In this document: positions 1 to 6,032 of the stretch, piece by piece
Layout: each line of letters begins with the position of its first letter
How positions within the stretch are numbered: position 1 is the first letter of the stretch
Assembly (NCBI GenBank): GCA_945874095.1
Contig: CAMCFM010000197.1
Coordinates: forward strand, 1-7,642
Origin: Candidatus Kuenenia stuttgartensis
GTDB taxonomy: Bacteria; Planctomycetota; Planctomycetia; Isosphaerales; Isosphaeraceae
Reading direction: 5' to 3'
DNA: 7,642 bases
Position numbers and translations under genes: made by a program
Notes under the pieces: generated by a model
What the model was told of the DNA's origin: nothing
The model's input: the letters and a program-made list of their open reading frames with translations, nothing else
Database searches by the model: none

Positions 1-739
1 CCAGTTCACCACCCTGACTTCGGGCCGCCTGCTGATTCAATTCCATCAGAATCAGTGGCCGATATTTCTTCAACGTGGCTCGCGAACCATTTAAAGCACG
101 AGTCTCAGACCCCTCAATATCCATTTTGATGACATTTACCGCAGTCAGCCCCTGTTCCTGAACATAATCGTCGAGCCGGATCGCTGCGACCGAATTTGAG
201 AGGACTGTTAGAGGCTCATCTGTCGAGGACTTTTTCGATGCCGCAAATGCGCCGAAATTTCGCTGCTTTTGGTCGGCCAGATCCAGGCTCATCAACAGTT
301 CTTCAGGCAGATCCCAGAGAGCCAGATCATTGAGGCTGACGTTTCCAACTCGATTTCTGACCAGATTCATCGCCATTTTGAGCCGGTTGATTTGAGCAGG
401 CTCAAAAGCATGAACTGCTCCGTCGGGCTTAACCAATGTGGAAGCCAGCATGCTGTATTGGCCGACATTCGCTCCGGCGTCGATCACGATGTGCCCAGGC
501 TTGACCAGGTTTGTGAAGATCCAGCTCTCCACTGGCTCATAAACACCCCAGTAGTAGATTTGGCGCTGAACATGGTCGAACAGGTCGCAGGAGACGACCA
601 TCCCGTTCGGCAGTAGGGCGTTGAACAGTTTCACAGGGGCAAACATCGTCCCGAATCGCTCGACCAGAGCGTATCTGTAGCCGGGGAGCAGTCCGGAACG
701 GCCCCAGATTTTGAACAAAAATTGAAATAACGAGTTCAA
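1..739 (-). CDS. FkbM-family SAM-dependent methyltransferase (C-terminus beyond window)
   Basis: Reading the minus strand from 739 gives 246 codons without a stop, running off the left edge. Visible motifs are those of FkbM-type methyltransferases: the SAM-binding loop VIDAGANVGQYS (residues 85-96), the acidic end of the next strand in AFEP (111-114), the family hallmark KMDIEGSE (205-212), and LMELN (231-235). Family members usually O-methylate sugars or lipid/polyketide-linked glycans; the substrate here cannot be read from sequence. The start is a TTG at 739-737, chosen because an AGAGG ribosome-binding site (747-751) lies 7 nt upstream and an in-frame TAA lies 12 codons further up. The next ATG (residue 32, 646-644) has no better signal. 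The residues before motif I are a basic/hydrophobic stretch typical of the family. The gene is divergent from metK. Family assignment is firm; the biological role is unknown. Confidence 0.9.
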   Translation of the reverse strand, partial: MNSLFQFLFKIWGRSGLLPGYRYALVERFGTMFAPVKLFNALLPNGMVVSCDLFDHVQRQIYYWGVYEPVESWIFTNLVKPGHIVIDAGANVGQYSMLASTLVKPDGAVHAFEPAQINRLKMAMNLVRNRVGNVSLNDLALWDLPEELLMSLDLADQKQRNFGAFAASKKSSTDEPLTVLSNSVAAIRLDDYVQEQGLTAVNVIKMDIEGSETRALNGSRATLKKYRPLILMELNQQAARSQGGEL

Positions 740-746
740 ATTGTGA

Positions 747-751
747 CCTCT
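747..751 (-). promoter_or_regulatory. Ribosome-binding site AGAGG deciding a TTG start
   Basis: AGAGG on the minus strand sits 7 nt before the TTG codon at 739. No ATG or GTG lies between it and the upstream in-frame stop, so this site is the main reason for accepting a TTG start for the methyltransferase. Confidence 0.6.
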
Positions 752-975
752 GCTCTTGCTGGTAATGGTTAGCGGTTAGTGAACATCTGAAAACATTCAG
801 AATCATCTAATCGAAAGTAAGCAATCTCACTGCTTGAGCTGGATTATGCCAGACTTGTGTGAAATTGTCGATGACTCAGGCCAGTCGATGATTTTGATGA
901 ATGAGAATCTGCAACATTTATAGTGCTCGATGTGGTGTATTCGTTACACATTGAGAGTTTGAAGCTGCGAAACGG

Positions 976-1005
976 TTGCAGTGGTACCCATCGGTCGGGT
1001 ATATT
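976..1005 (+). promoter_or_regulatory. Possible sigma-70-type promoter for metK
   Basis: TTGCAG (976-981), an 18-nt spacer and TATATT (1000-1005) resemble a housekeeping promoter: the -10 matches five of six positions, the -35 only three. Transcription would begin near 1012, leaving an untranslated leader of roughly 80-105 nt. The TACCC/GGGTA hairpin (985-1001) lies in the spacer. Found by eye; tentative. Confidence 0.3.
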
Positions 1006-1117
1006 GGTGCACTTCGTAGACAATGTATCAGGATCAGGCTTTGGATAGATCATTCGAGCCTTACTTGAGCATTCGGCATCTGATTTTTGGACCTTGACTA
1101 GCGGAGCGACTTCCAAA

Positions 1118-2371
1118 GTGTCCACGGCCAACCGTTATCTGTTCACCAGCGAATCTGTTTCCATGGGCCATCCGGATAAAGTCGCCGACCAGGTCAGCGA
1201 CGCGATTCTGGACTTCTGTCTGGCGCACGACCCTGCAAGTCGCGTGGCTTGCGAAACATTGGTTACGACCAATCTGGCCGTTGTTGCCGGTGAGATTACG
1301 ACAAAAGCCCCTTTGACCCGTGAAGCTGTGGACAAAATTGTTCGCAACGTGGTGAAAGAAATCGGCTACACCGACCCGGAAATCCGGTTCGCTGACACCA
1401 CCGTCCAAGTCGATTGCCACATTCACTCCCAAAGCCCGCACATCTCCCAAGGTGTGGATAAAGAAGGTGCTGGCGACCAAGGGATGATGTTCGGATTCGC
1501 CTGCGACGAAACTCCTGAATTCAGGCCTCTGCCGATCGCCATTTCGCACAGGCTCGTGAATGAACACGCCCGCCTGCGACGCGAAGGCATTCTGGCATGG
1601 GCTCGCCCGGACGCCAAAAGCCAGGTGACCGTTGAGTATACGGCCGATGGAACCCCTCTCCGAATCAAAGCCGTAGTGCTCTCCACCCAGCACGACCCCA
1701 GCGTCAAAGAAATCAAAAATGGCGAAGATTACTTCAGCGATGCAGCCCGTCATGAAGTTCTCGCCAAGCTGATCAAGCCCGTTCTCGAAGCCGATCGCCC
1801 TGACCTCATCAAAGGCAAGCTCGTGGTCATGCCACCTGCCGGCGAGACAGAACCTGCTGTTGGGGAAGACGATATCAAGGTTTACATCAATCCGACCGGC
1901 TGCTTTGAAGTCGGTGGCCCGGATGGTGACTGTGGCCTGACTGGCCGTAAAATCATCGTCGACACCTATGGCGGTCGCGGTCGCCACGGTGGCGGTGCTT
2001 TCTCCGGCAAAGACCCTTCGAAAGTCGACCGTTCAGCTGCATACATGGCTCGCCACGTTGCCAAGAACATTGTGGCTGCTGGGCTGGCCAAACGCTGCGA
2101 AGTCCAGTTGGCCTATGCCATCGGTATTGCTGAACCCGTCAGCGTACTGGTTTCAACTGAAGGCACAGGGGTGATTTCCGACGAGAAGATCTCCGAAATC
2201 GTCAAGCACGAATTCAAGCTGACCCCTAAAGCCATTCGGGAACACCTCGACCTGCGTCGCCCAATCTATCAGAAGTCCGCTTCTGGCGGTCACTTCGGTC
2301 GTGGCGAATCAGAGTTCACCTGGGAACACACAGATCACGTCGACAGCCTGCGTAAAGCCGCTGGGATCTGA
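1118..2371 (+). CDS. metK: S-adenosylmethionine synthetase (methionine adenosyltransferase)
   Basis: Makes S-adenosylmethionine from methionine and ATP, releasing phosphate and diphosphate; a cytosolic, usually tetrameric housekeeping enzyme. Counting from the GTG at 1118 (417 residues), the ATP-site GHPDK is at 17-21, signature GAGDQGMMFGFA at 117-128, the DGDCGLTGRK segment at 269-278, and the glycine-rich GGGAFSGKD at 291-299. All catalytic motifs are intact. It is some 30 residues longer than the roughly 384-residue E. coli enzyme, partly through an insertion around residues 200-252 before YINPTG. The start is uncertain. A TTG at 1094 gives 425 residues but has only a GGA 2 nt upstream. 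The GTG at 1118 has GGAG (1103-1106) 11 nt upstream and gives MSTANRYLFTSES, closer to typical MetK N-termini. A terminator follows 36 nt after the stop, so the gene is probably monocistronic. Confidence 0.97.
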   Translation: MSTANRYLFTSESVSMGHPDKVADQVSDAILDFCLAHDPASRVACETLVTTNLAVVAGEITTKAPLTREAVDKIVRNVVKEIGYTDPEIRFADTTVQVDCHIHSQSPHISQGVDKEGAGDQGMMFGFACDETPEFRPLPIAISHRLVNEHARLRREGILAWARPDAKSQVTVEYTADGTPLRIKAVVLSTQHDPSVKEIKNGEDYFSDAARHEVLAKLIKPVLEADRPDLIKGKLVVMPPAGETEPAVGEDDIKVYINPTGCFEVGGPDGDCGLTGRKIIVDTYGGRGRHGGGAFSGKDPSKVDRSAAYMARHVAKNIVAAGLAKRCEVQLAYAIGIAEPVSVLVSTEGTGVISDEKISEIVKHEFKLTPKAIREHLDLRRPIYQKSASGGHFGRGESEFTWEHTDHVDSLRKAAGI

Positions 2372-2407
2372 GTCGTCCGGGCTTGTGAACAATTCTTGAT
2401 CTGCATC

Positions 2408-2440
2408 AAAACGATGGGCTTTACGCCTGTCGTTTTTTTT
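2408..2440 (+). terminator. Intrinsic terminator of metK
   Basis: AACGATGGGC (2410-2419) pairs over ten positions with GCCTGTCGTT (2425-2434) around a TTTAC loop and runs into eight T residues (2433-2440). Two of the pairs are G-U wobbles in the plus-strand RNA. In the minus-strand RNA those positions become C/A mismatches, so the hairpin should end metK transcription much better than transcription of the convergent minus-strand gene ending at 2472. Confidence 0.9.
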
Positions 2441-2471
2441 GTGGACGGATGGAACGATCATAAAACAAGAA

Positions 2472-3314
2472 TCAGAAAAACATCCGCGACTCCGTACTCG
2501 GCTCTCGCTCAAGCTGTTCCCAGACACCGTCTTGCGTCATGGTCATGGTGATCGGCGCGTCGCCGTCCTCCCAATCCTCTTCAAGCTCCATTTCTTCTGC
2601 GATTTCAGAGGCATTCGAGTGACGGATGATCCTTTGAAAAAAGTTCGAGAACCGGCCAACCACATAGAAAATGATGCCGATGAATCCGAGCTTGTAAAAA
2701 CCTTGATAAAACGACCAGAGCACAATCGTTGCAGCCATTGTTTGGCCCAGAAAATTGGCGATTTCTTGAGCTCGCTCCAAACTGTTGCGAAACTGGAGCC
2801 CAAGCCGCATTAATCTTGAACCATCCAGTGGATACATCGGCAGGATTGTGATCAATCCATAGGTGATTTGCAGGCGTGCCAGTTGTGCCGACCAGTGCGG
2901 GAACTCTGTTTCACCCTCACTTTGGCTGAACAAATAGAGCAATCCCCCGATCATCAGATTCAAAGATGGCCCGGCGGCGGTGATCGCCAGGTCGATTTTT
3001 CGACTCGCCGGAGGATAATCGAGCCTGAATGTGGAATGGAATGGATAAAGCGTGATGAACTGAGGAGTCTGGTAAAAATATCTGGAGCAAAATAAATGTC
3101 CAAATGCGTGAGTCAGTGCGGCCAACCAAAGGCTTGCCCAAAAAAGCAGAACCTGTGAATTGCCTGACAGAACCAGTGCCCAAAGGCCGATGGCTGGTGC
3201 AAGGGCATGAACTCTGACAGCACATGTGCCGTAAAGTGTGAAAATCCGGTAGGATGAGAACAAGATCGGAATCATTCCAGGCCCAGTATTGCAGCGGATC
3301 AACTCGACGAACAT
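2472..3314 (-). CDS. M50/site-2-protease-like membrane protein lacking the catalytic glutamate (probable pseudoprotease)
   Basis: A 280-residue membrane protein with the plan of SpoIVFB-like site-2 proteases, which cut membrane-embedded substrates with a zinc ion. An N-terminal YRIFTLYG..VRVH segment (22-36) precedes about six hydrophobic stretches (about 38-55, 56-78, 108-130, 147-162, 188-204, 206-222). The metalloprotease motif HExxH appears as HAFGH (69-73; 3110-3096), so the general-base glutamate is alanine. AAGPSLNL (113-120) corresponds to the usual AGPLxN segment. The N-x-x-P-x-x-P-L-D-G-G motif reads TILPMYPLDGS (156-166). The metal ligands H69, H73 and D164 are all kept. A very acidic tail follows (238-252). 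ATG at 3314 is used; ATG at 3275 (MIPILFSSYRIF) is a good alternative, and neither has a strong ribosome-binding site. The gene follows a kinase gene on the same strand after 176 nt. Fold assignment is fairly sure; loss of activity is inferred. Confidence 0.78.
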   Translation of the reverse strand: MFVELIRCNTGPGMIPILFSSYRIFTLYGTCAVRVHALAPAIGLWALVLSGNSQVLLFWASLWLAALTHAFGHLFCSRYFYQTPQFITLYPFHSTFRLDYPPASRKIDLAITAAGPSLNLMIGGLLYLFSQSEGETEFPHWSAQLARLQITYGLITILPMYPLDGSRLMRLGLQFRNSLERAQEIANFLGQTMAATIVLWSFYQGFYKLGFIGIIFYVVGRFSNFFQRIIRHSNASEIAEEMELEEDWEDGDAPITMTMTQDGVWEQLEREPSTESRMFF

Positions 3315-3343
3315 GCATCATCGACATGTCAAAAAGTCTGCAC

Positions 3344-3360
3344 GAATTCTACCAGAATTC
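3344..3360. repeat. Perfect 17-bp inverted repeat over the putative -10
   Basis: GAATTCT-ACC-AGAATTC has 7-bp arms and a 3-nt centre and covers the putative -10 of the protease-like gene. Its position suits an operator for a dimeric repressor. As RNA it would also fold into a short A/U-rich hairpin, but no T-run follows on either strand, so a terminator role is unlikely. Confidence 0.5.
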
Positions 3361-3374
3361 CCTGTGAATGTATC
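3346..3374 (-). promoter_or_regulatory. Possible extended -10 promoter for the protease-like gene
   Basis: On the minus strand TGG-TAGAAT is an extended -10 (TAGAAT at 3351-3346), with a weak -35, GATACA (3374-3369), 17 nt upstream. The start of transcription would be near 3339, about 25 nt before the ATG at 3314. If real, the gene can be expressed apart from the upstream sigma/kinase operon. Tentative. Confidence 0.35.
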
Positions 3375-3459
3375 GAACCGTCTGGCTGAAAAGCCTTTTG
3401 TAGGAATGATGGCGATTTATAAACCAGCACCAAAAGTTGTGTCTCGATCATTGACGGTT

Positions 3460-3490
3460 CACCTTAGAAGAAGGTGGGCTTCACCCCACC
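3460..3490 (-). repeat. Two overlapping, mutually exclusive hairpins after the kinase stop codon
   Basis: Two perfect 6-bp stems share an arm. CACCTT (3460-3465) pairs with AAGGTG (3471-3476), and GGTGGG (3473-3478) pairs with CCCACC (3485-3490). The second stem begins directly after the kinase TAG (3493-3491). On the minus strand the stretch reads GTAGGGTGGG...CCCACC, a form I recall as a dispersed palindrome in many bacterial genomes (from memory, unverified). The second hairpin is followed by TTCTTCT, only a weak U-tract, so it could be a poor terminator or a 3'-end stabiliser between the kinase and the protease-like gene. Confidence 0.45.
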
Positions 3491-5188
3491 CTACTTTTCT
3501 GGTCGGCTGGGTAAGCCTTTTTGAGACTCCTTGTCGAAAGTTCGCAGTCGAAAACCCATCCAGATCAAGGCTCCTCCATGAAATCCTGCATGAGCCGCTG
3601 GCCAGTATGTCGTCGGGATGATCGGCAACAGGCATGCCACGCCCATCAGGTAGAGGCCGGCCAGGTAAAGGCGGCCCCAGTGCGTGGCCCCGTGTGCGTA
3701 AATACCGATCCCGAAAACGGTTGTCAGTGGCCCATAAATCGGCAGCAAGTCACTTCCGTGCAAATAGATGTGCGCTGGTATGAGTGAGAAACAGGCGACC
3801 ATCGTGCCAAGCTGGAGTGCTGCGCTGAGCCGCTCAACCGGGCTCAAAACGTGCGATCGCATCACCAGAAATCTCCAATAAAGCCCAATCCAGCCCACAA
3901 AGTGAACCCCAAACGCCACATAAGCCCACCACGGATTGACTCCTGAAAGTACGATGGCCTGCACGGCAAGCTGGGTGCTGATCAGCGATGTGGCGGCCAC
4001 GAAACAGCCGGGCCAGGATGACATGGAGAGCGTATCCCGACGTCGTGCCAAAACTCTCGAAAGGTCGGCCATCCGGCTCCTCCGATTGGCAACCAGAGGC
4101 TCTCCATCGAGAAAGCGGGTCAAATCCTCGGCCAAATTGAAGGCGGATGGGTAACGGTTCTGAGGATGCTTTTCCAGACATCGAAGTACGATCATCTCCA
4201 GATCTCGAGGCAGGTCAGGCCGGGCCCTCAACATGCTTGGAGCCGTATCGTCACGCACCCTCTGGATGGTCACAAGCCACTCGCCTTTCCCAAACGGTGG
4301 CTGCCCCGTGAGCAATTCATAAAGGATCGACCCAAGGGCATGGATGTCTACCGAAGTGGTCAGCCCATGTTCACCATTGACTTGCTCAGGCGCCATATAC
4401 GCCGCCGTGCCGGCCAGAGAACTGCCCTGACTGATACTGAAGCTGGCTTGAAGGGCAATGGCAAGGCCGAAATCGGCCACATGGGGAACCCCGTCCTGAT
4501 CGAGTAAAATATTGGCCGGCTTGAGATCCCGGTGCAAAAGGCCCCTCTGATGAGCATGATGCACACCAAGGGAGACGTCTCTTACCAGCTTTGCAGCTTC
4601 CATCGGAGACAGGTGCCGATCAGGCCCCATTTCCTTGAGCAGGTTCGCCAGACTCCCGCCCTCCATCAGCTTCATGACCAGAAAGGGCTGACCATCAAGC
4701 TCTCCAAACGAGTGGACTGGCACAATCGACGGATGATCCAGCCCGGCAGCGGCCTCAGCCTCGAATCGGAACCTGGCGAGATCCTTTTCTGATGCCATCT
4801 GGTTGGCCAACACGCGCTTGACCGCCACGGTTCGCTTCAAAACACGGTCATAAGCCTTATAAACAACGCCCATTCCGCCTCGACCGATCTCCTCTTGAAT
4901 CTCAAATCCACCCGCTATGGAGTGGCTCGTCAATCGACTGGTTTCATCATTCCGGGTCAGGCAGACAGTTGCAGCCTGCTGAACGCTGCGATGGTCGACC
5001 AGAAATCTGGCAAGCTCACCAGCCAGCTCAGGATGAAGGCCCAGCCAGTCCGCAAGCTCTGTTGACTGACCTTCTTCCTCAGCTTTCAGGACAATCCCAA
5101 TGGCATCGTCAAGTCTCGAACCGACTATGGGAACCGTGTTATCGTGATCGTTTTGCGAAAGGTTCATGCCAGAGTTCACGATAATCAT
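3491..5188 (-). CDS. Membrane-anchored Ser/Thr protein kinase (PknB-like) with six-helix C-terminal domain
   Basis: A 565-residue Hanks-type kinase that phosphorylates Ser/Thr on proteins. Residues 1-90 are a helical leader with the DWLGLHPELAGELARFL pattern seen in planctomycete kinases. The kinase domain (about 95-360) has every key element: glycine loop GRGGMGVVY (102-110), VAVK lysine 124, helix-C glutamate 143, HRDLKPAN (219-226), DFG (239-241) and APE (266-268); it should be active. The C-terminus has about six hydrophobic helices (about 392-415, 419-442, 454-476, 481-500, 506-525, 531-547) and ends in a basic tail. There is no PASTA, WD40, TPR or large extracytoplasmic domain, so any signal would be sensed in the membrane. 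The start ATG at 5188 has GGA 5 nt upstream; ATG at 5167 is possible. It begins 15 nt after the sigma-factor stop and is surely cotranscribed with it. Its own target is unknown. Confidence 0.97.
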   Translation of the reverse strand: MIIVNSGMNLSQNDHDNTVPIVGSRLDDAIGIVLKAEEEGQSTELADWLGLHPELAGELARFLVDHRSVQQAATVCLTRNDETSRLTSHSIAGGFEIQEEIGRGGMGVVYKAYDRVLKRTVAVKRVLANQMASEKDLARFRFEAEAAAGLDHPSIVPVHSFGELDGQPFLVMKLMEGGSLANLLKEMGPDRHLSPMEAAKLVRDVSLGVHHAHQRGLLHRDLKPANILLDQDGVPHVADFGLAIALQASFSISQGSSLAGTAAYMAPEQVNGEHGLTTSVDIHALGSILYELLTGQPPFGKGEWLVTIQRVRDDTAPSMLRARPDLPRDLEMIVLRCLEKHPQNRYPSAFNLAEDLTRFLDGEPLVANRRSRMADLSRVLARRRDTLSMSSWPGCFVAATSLISTQLAVQAIVLSGVNPWWAYVAFGVHFVGWIGLYWRFLVMRSHVLSPVERLSAALQLGTMVACFSLIPAHIYLHGSDLLPIYGPLTTVFGIGIYAHGATHWGRLYLAGLYLMGVACLLPIIPTTYWPAAHAGFHGGALIWMGFRLRTFDKESQKGLPSRPEK

Positions 5189-5203
5189 CCATTTCCGTTT
5201 AAT

Positions 5204-5749
5204 CTACAGGTCTGTCAATTCGTTGCGTAAGGCTGTCACACCTCGATGGAGCAGGGCCGCGACTGCCCCTTCAGTCCGCTCGATTGCCTTGGCAATCTCG
5301 GAAACTTTTGCGCCTTGCAAGTAACGCATTTCCACCACAATCCGCTGAGCATCCGGCAAAGTGGCCAACCCCTGGGCCAGCTTGTCAAACCGCTCACTCC
5401 GGATATATCGCTCGCTTGGTGACGTATCAGGCGCTGCCAGCCAATCGCCCATCCTCCGCGAGGAATCGGCGAAAACGTCTGGCGAAACATCCGCTCGCCC
5501 CCGACCAAACTTTCTCACAGCATCGATCAGGTTATTCGCCAGAATCCGCCGCAGGACTGCCAGAACTTCGTGATCCGCTTTGGTATCACTCACAACTCCA
5601 GCCTTCACGCCTTCCATCAAAGTCTGCTGCACCAGATCGGCTGGATCCAGCTTGGCTCGCAACCACCCCGGTGTCTGGGTTGTGGCCCACTGCATCAGCA
5701 AATGGGTGTGGCGTTCGAGTCGTGTTTCCAGCTCTGGTGTCTCATTCAT
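5204..5749 (-). CDS. ECF-type RNA polymerase sigma factor, kinase-linked
   Basis: A 181-residue sigma-70-family factor of the extracytoplasmic-function type, which directs RNA polymerase to a small set of promoters. Region 2 spans about 15-85, with LDPADLVQQTLMEG (34-47) and the DNA-melting/-10-binding segment LRRILANNLIDAVRKFGRG. A polar linker (about 86-117) follows, then region 4 (about 119-178) with LPDAQRIVVEMRYLQG and a helix-turn-helix VSEIAKAIERTEGAVAALLHR for the -35. No anti-sigma factor gene is adjacent; the next gene is a Ser/Thr kinase 15 nt downstream. Kinase-linked ECF factors are a known planctomycete arrangement, and kinase control replacing an anti-sigma factor is the natural inference. 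ATG at 5749 is preferred because GGGG lies 7 nt upstream; a TTG one codon earlier (5752) is the alternative. The upstream region is shared with a divergent gene. Confidence 0.94.
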   Translation of the reverse strand: MNETPELETRLERHTHLLMQWATTQTPGWLRAKLDPADLVQQTLMEGVKAGVVSDTKADHEVLAVLRRILANNLIDAVRKFGRGRADVSPDVFADSSRRMGDWLAAPDTSPSERYIRSERFDKLAQGLATLPDAQRIVVEMRYLQGAKVSEIAKAIERTEGAVAALLHRGVTALRNELTDL

Positions 5750-5752
5750 CAA

Positions 5753-6032
5753 TCCGCCCCGGTTAATAACTCAAGCGTTCCAGCGGTTCTGATCTTACGG
5801 TGATTTGAACTTTTATTTGCTCAACACCATGGGATCTTACTCCGGATTTCCACGATCGTGACTCGCAAATCCAAATACATTTCAAAATAATTGAGACAAC
5901 AGGTCTCCCTCAAACTCCATTGCCCTGTCCCAAAACCGCTTGAACTGTTAAAATTCGATCATCGAAAATCATCTGGACGGCGATCAAGTCAGGTCGCATC
6001 AAAGAACCTCCACGCTAAGGATCGGGTAGAAG
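5753..6032. other. Divergent intergenic region with palindromes
   Basis: 280 nt separate the sigma-factor start from the sulfotransferase-like gene, and I see no gene in it. It holds a perfect 10-bp palindrome CACGATCGTG (5851-5860), about 100 nt upstream of the sigma factor, and a 13-bp palindrome TTCGAT-C-ATCGAA (5954-5966), next to a possible plus-strand -10. I could not find a convincing promoter for the sigma factor: TAAGAT and TTATTA lie in its leader, but neither has a well-spaced -35. Confidence 0.55.
5925..5954 (+). promoter_or_regulatory. Possible extended -10 promoter for the sulfotransferase-like gene
   Basis: TG-T-TAAAAT (5946-5954) is an extended -10, with a weak -35-like CTGTCC (5925-5930) 18 nt upstream. 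Transcription would start near 5961, inside the palindrome TTCGATCATCGAA (5954-5966), leaving a leader of about 70 nt. A repressor bound there would block initiation. Tentative. Confidence 0.33.

Larger units (their letters stand above)
740..1117. other. Divergent intergenic region between the methyltransferase gene and metK
   Basis: About 380 nt with no convincing gene. It holds several small structures. A 6-bp hairpin TCTGAA/TTCAGA lies at 786-801. GTCGATGA occurs twice as a direct repeat (867-874 and 884-891, 17 nt apart). A 5-bp hairpin GTGTA/TACAC spans 935-949. A 5-bp hairpin TACCC/GGGTA spans 985-1001. I looked for the conserved cores of SAM-I, SAM-II and SAH riboswitches, because metK lies downstream, and recognised none. 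Short open frames here overlap the metK start and resemble nothing known. Confidence 0.6.

Noticed and set aside
537..806. Minus-strand 89-codon ATG frame covering the methyltransferase start
   Set aside because: It is out of frame with the FkbM motifs and has no recognisable content; the TTG frame carries the real protein.
740..1117. SAM or SAH riboswitch upstream of metK
   Set aside because: None of the conserved cores I know for these classes could be found by eye.
844..1131. 95-codon minus-strand frame between the methyltransferase gene and metK
   Set aside because: It overlaps the metK start region, has no known similarity, no good ribosome-binding site that I see, and a Ser/Thr-rich composition typical of non-coding DNA.
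1061..1987. 308-codon open frame on the minus strand opposite metK
   Set aside because: It lies antisense to an unmistakable metK, has no recognisable motif, and reads as a codon-composition shadow.
2472..3314. Active M50 zinc protease annotation
   Set aside because: The fold and metal ligands fit, but the essential glutamate of HExxH is alanine and the NxxP asparagine is also replaced, so an active-protease label would mislead.
3327..3332. TTGACA on the minus strand before the protease-like gene
   Set aside because: A matching -10 would fall inside the coding sequence and none is visible; the extended -10 at 3346-3351 is a better candidate.
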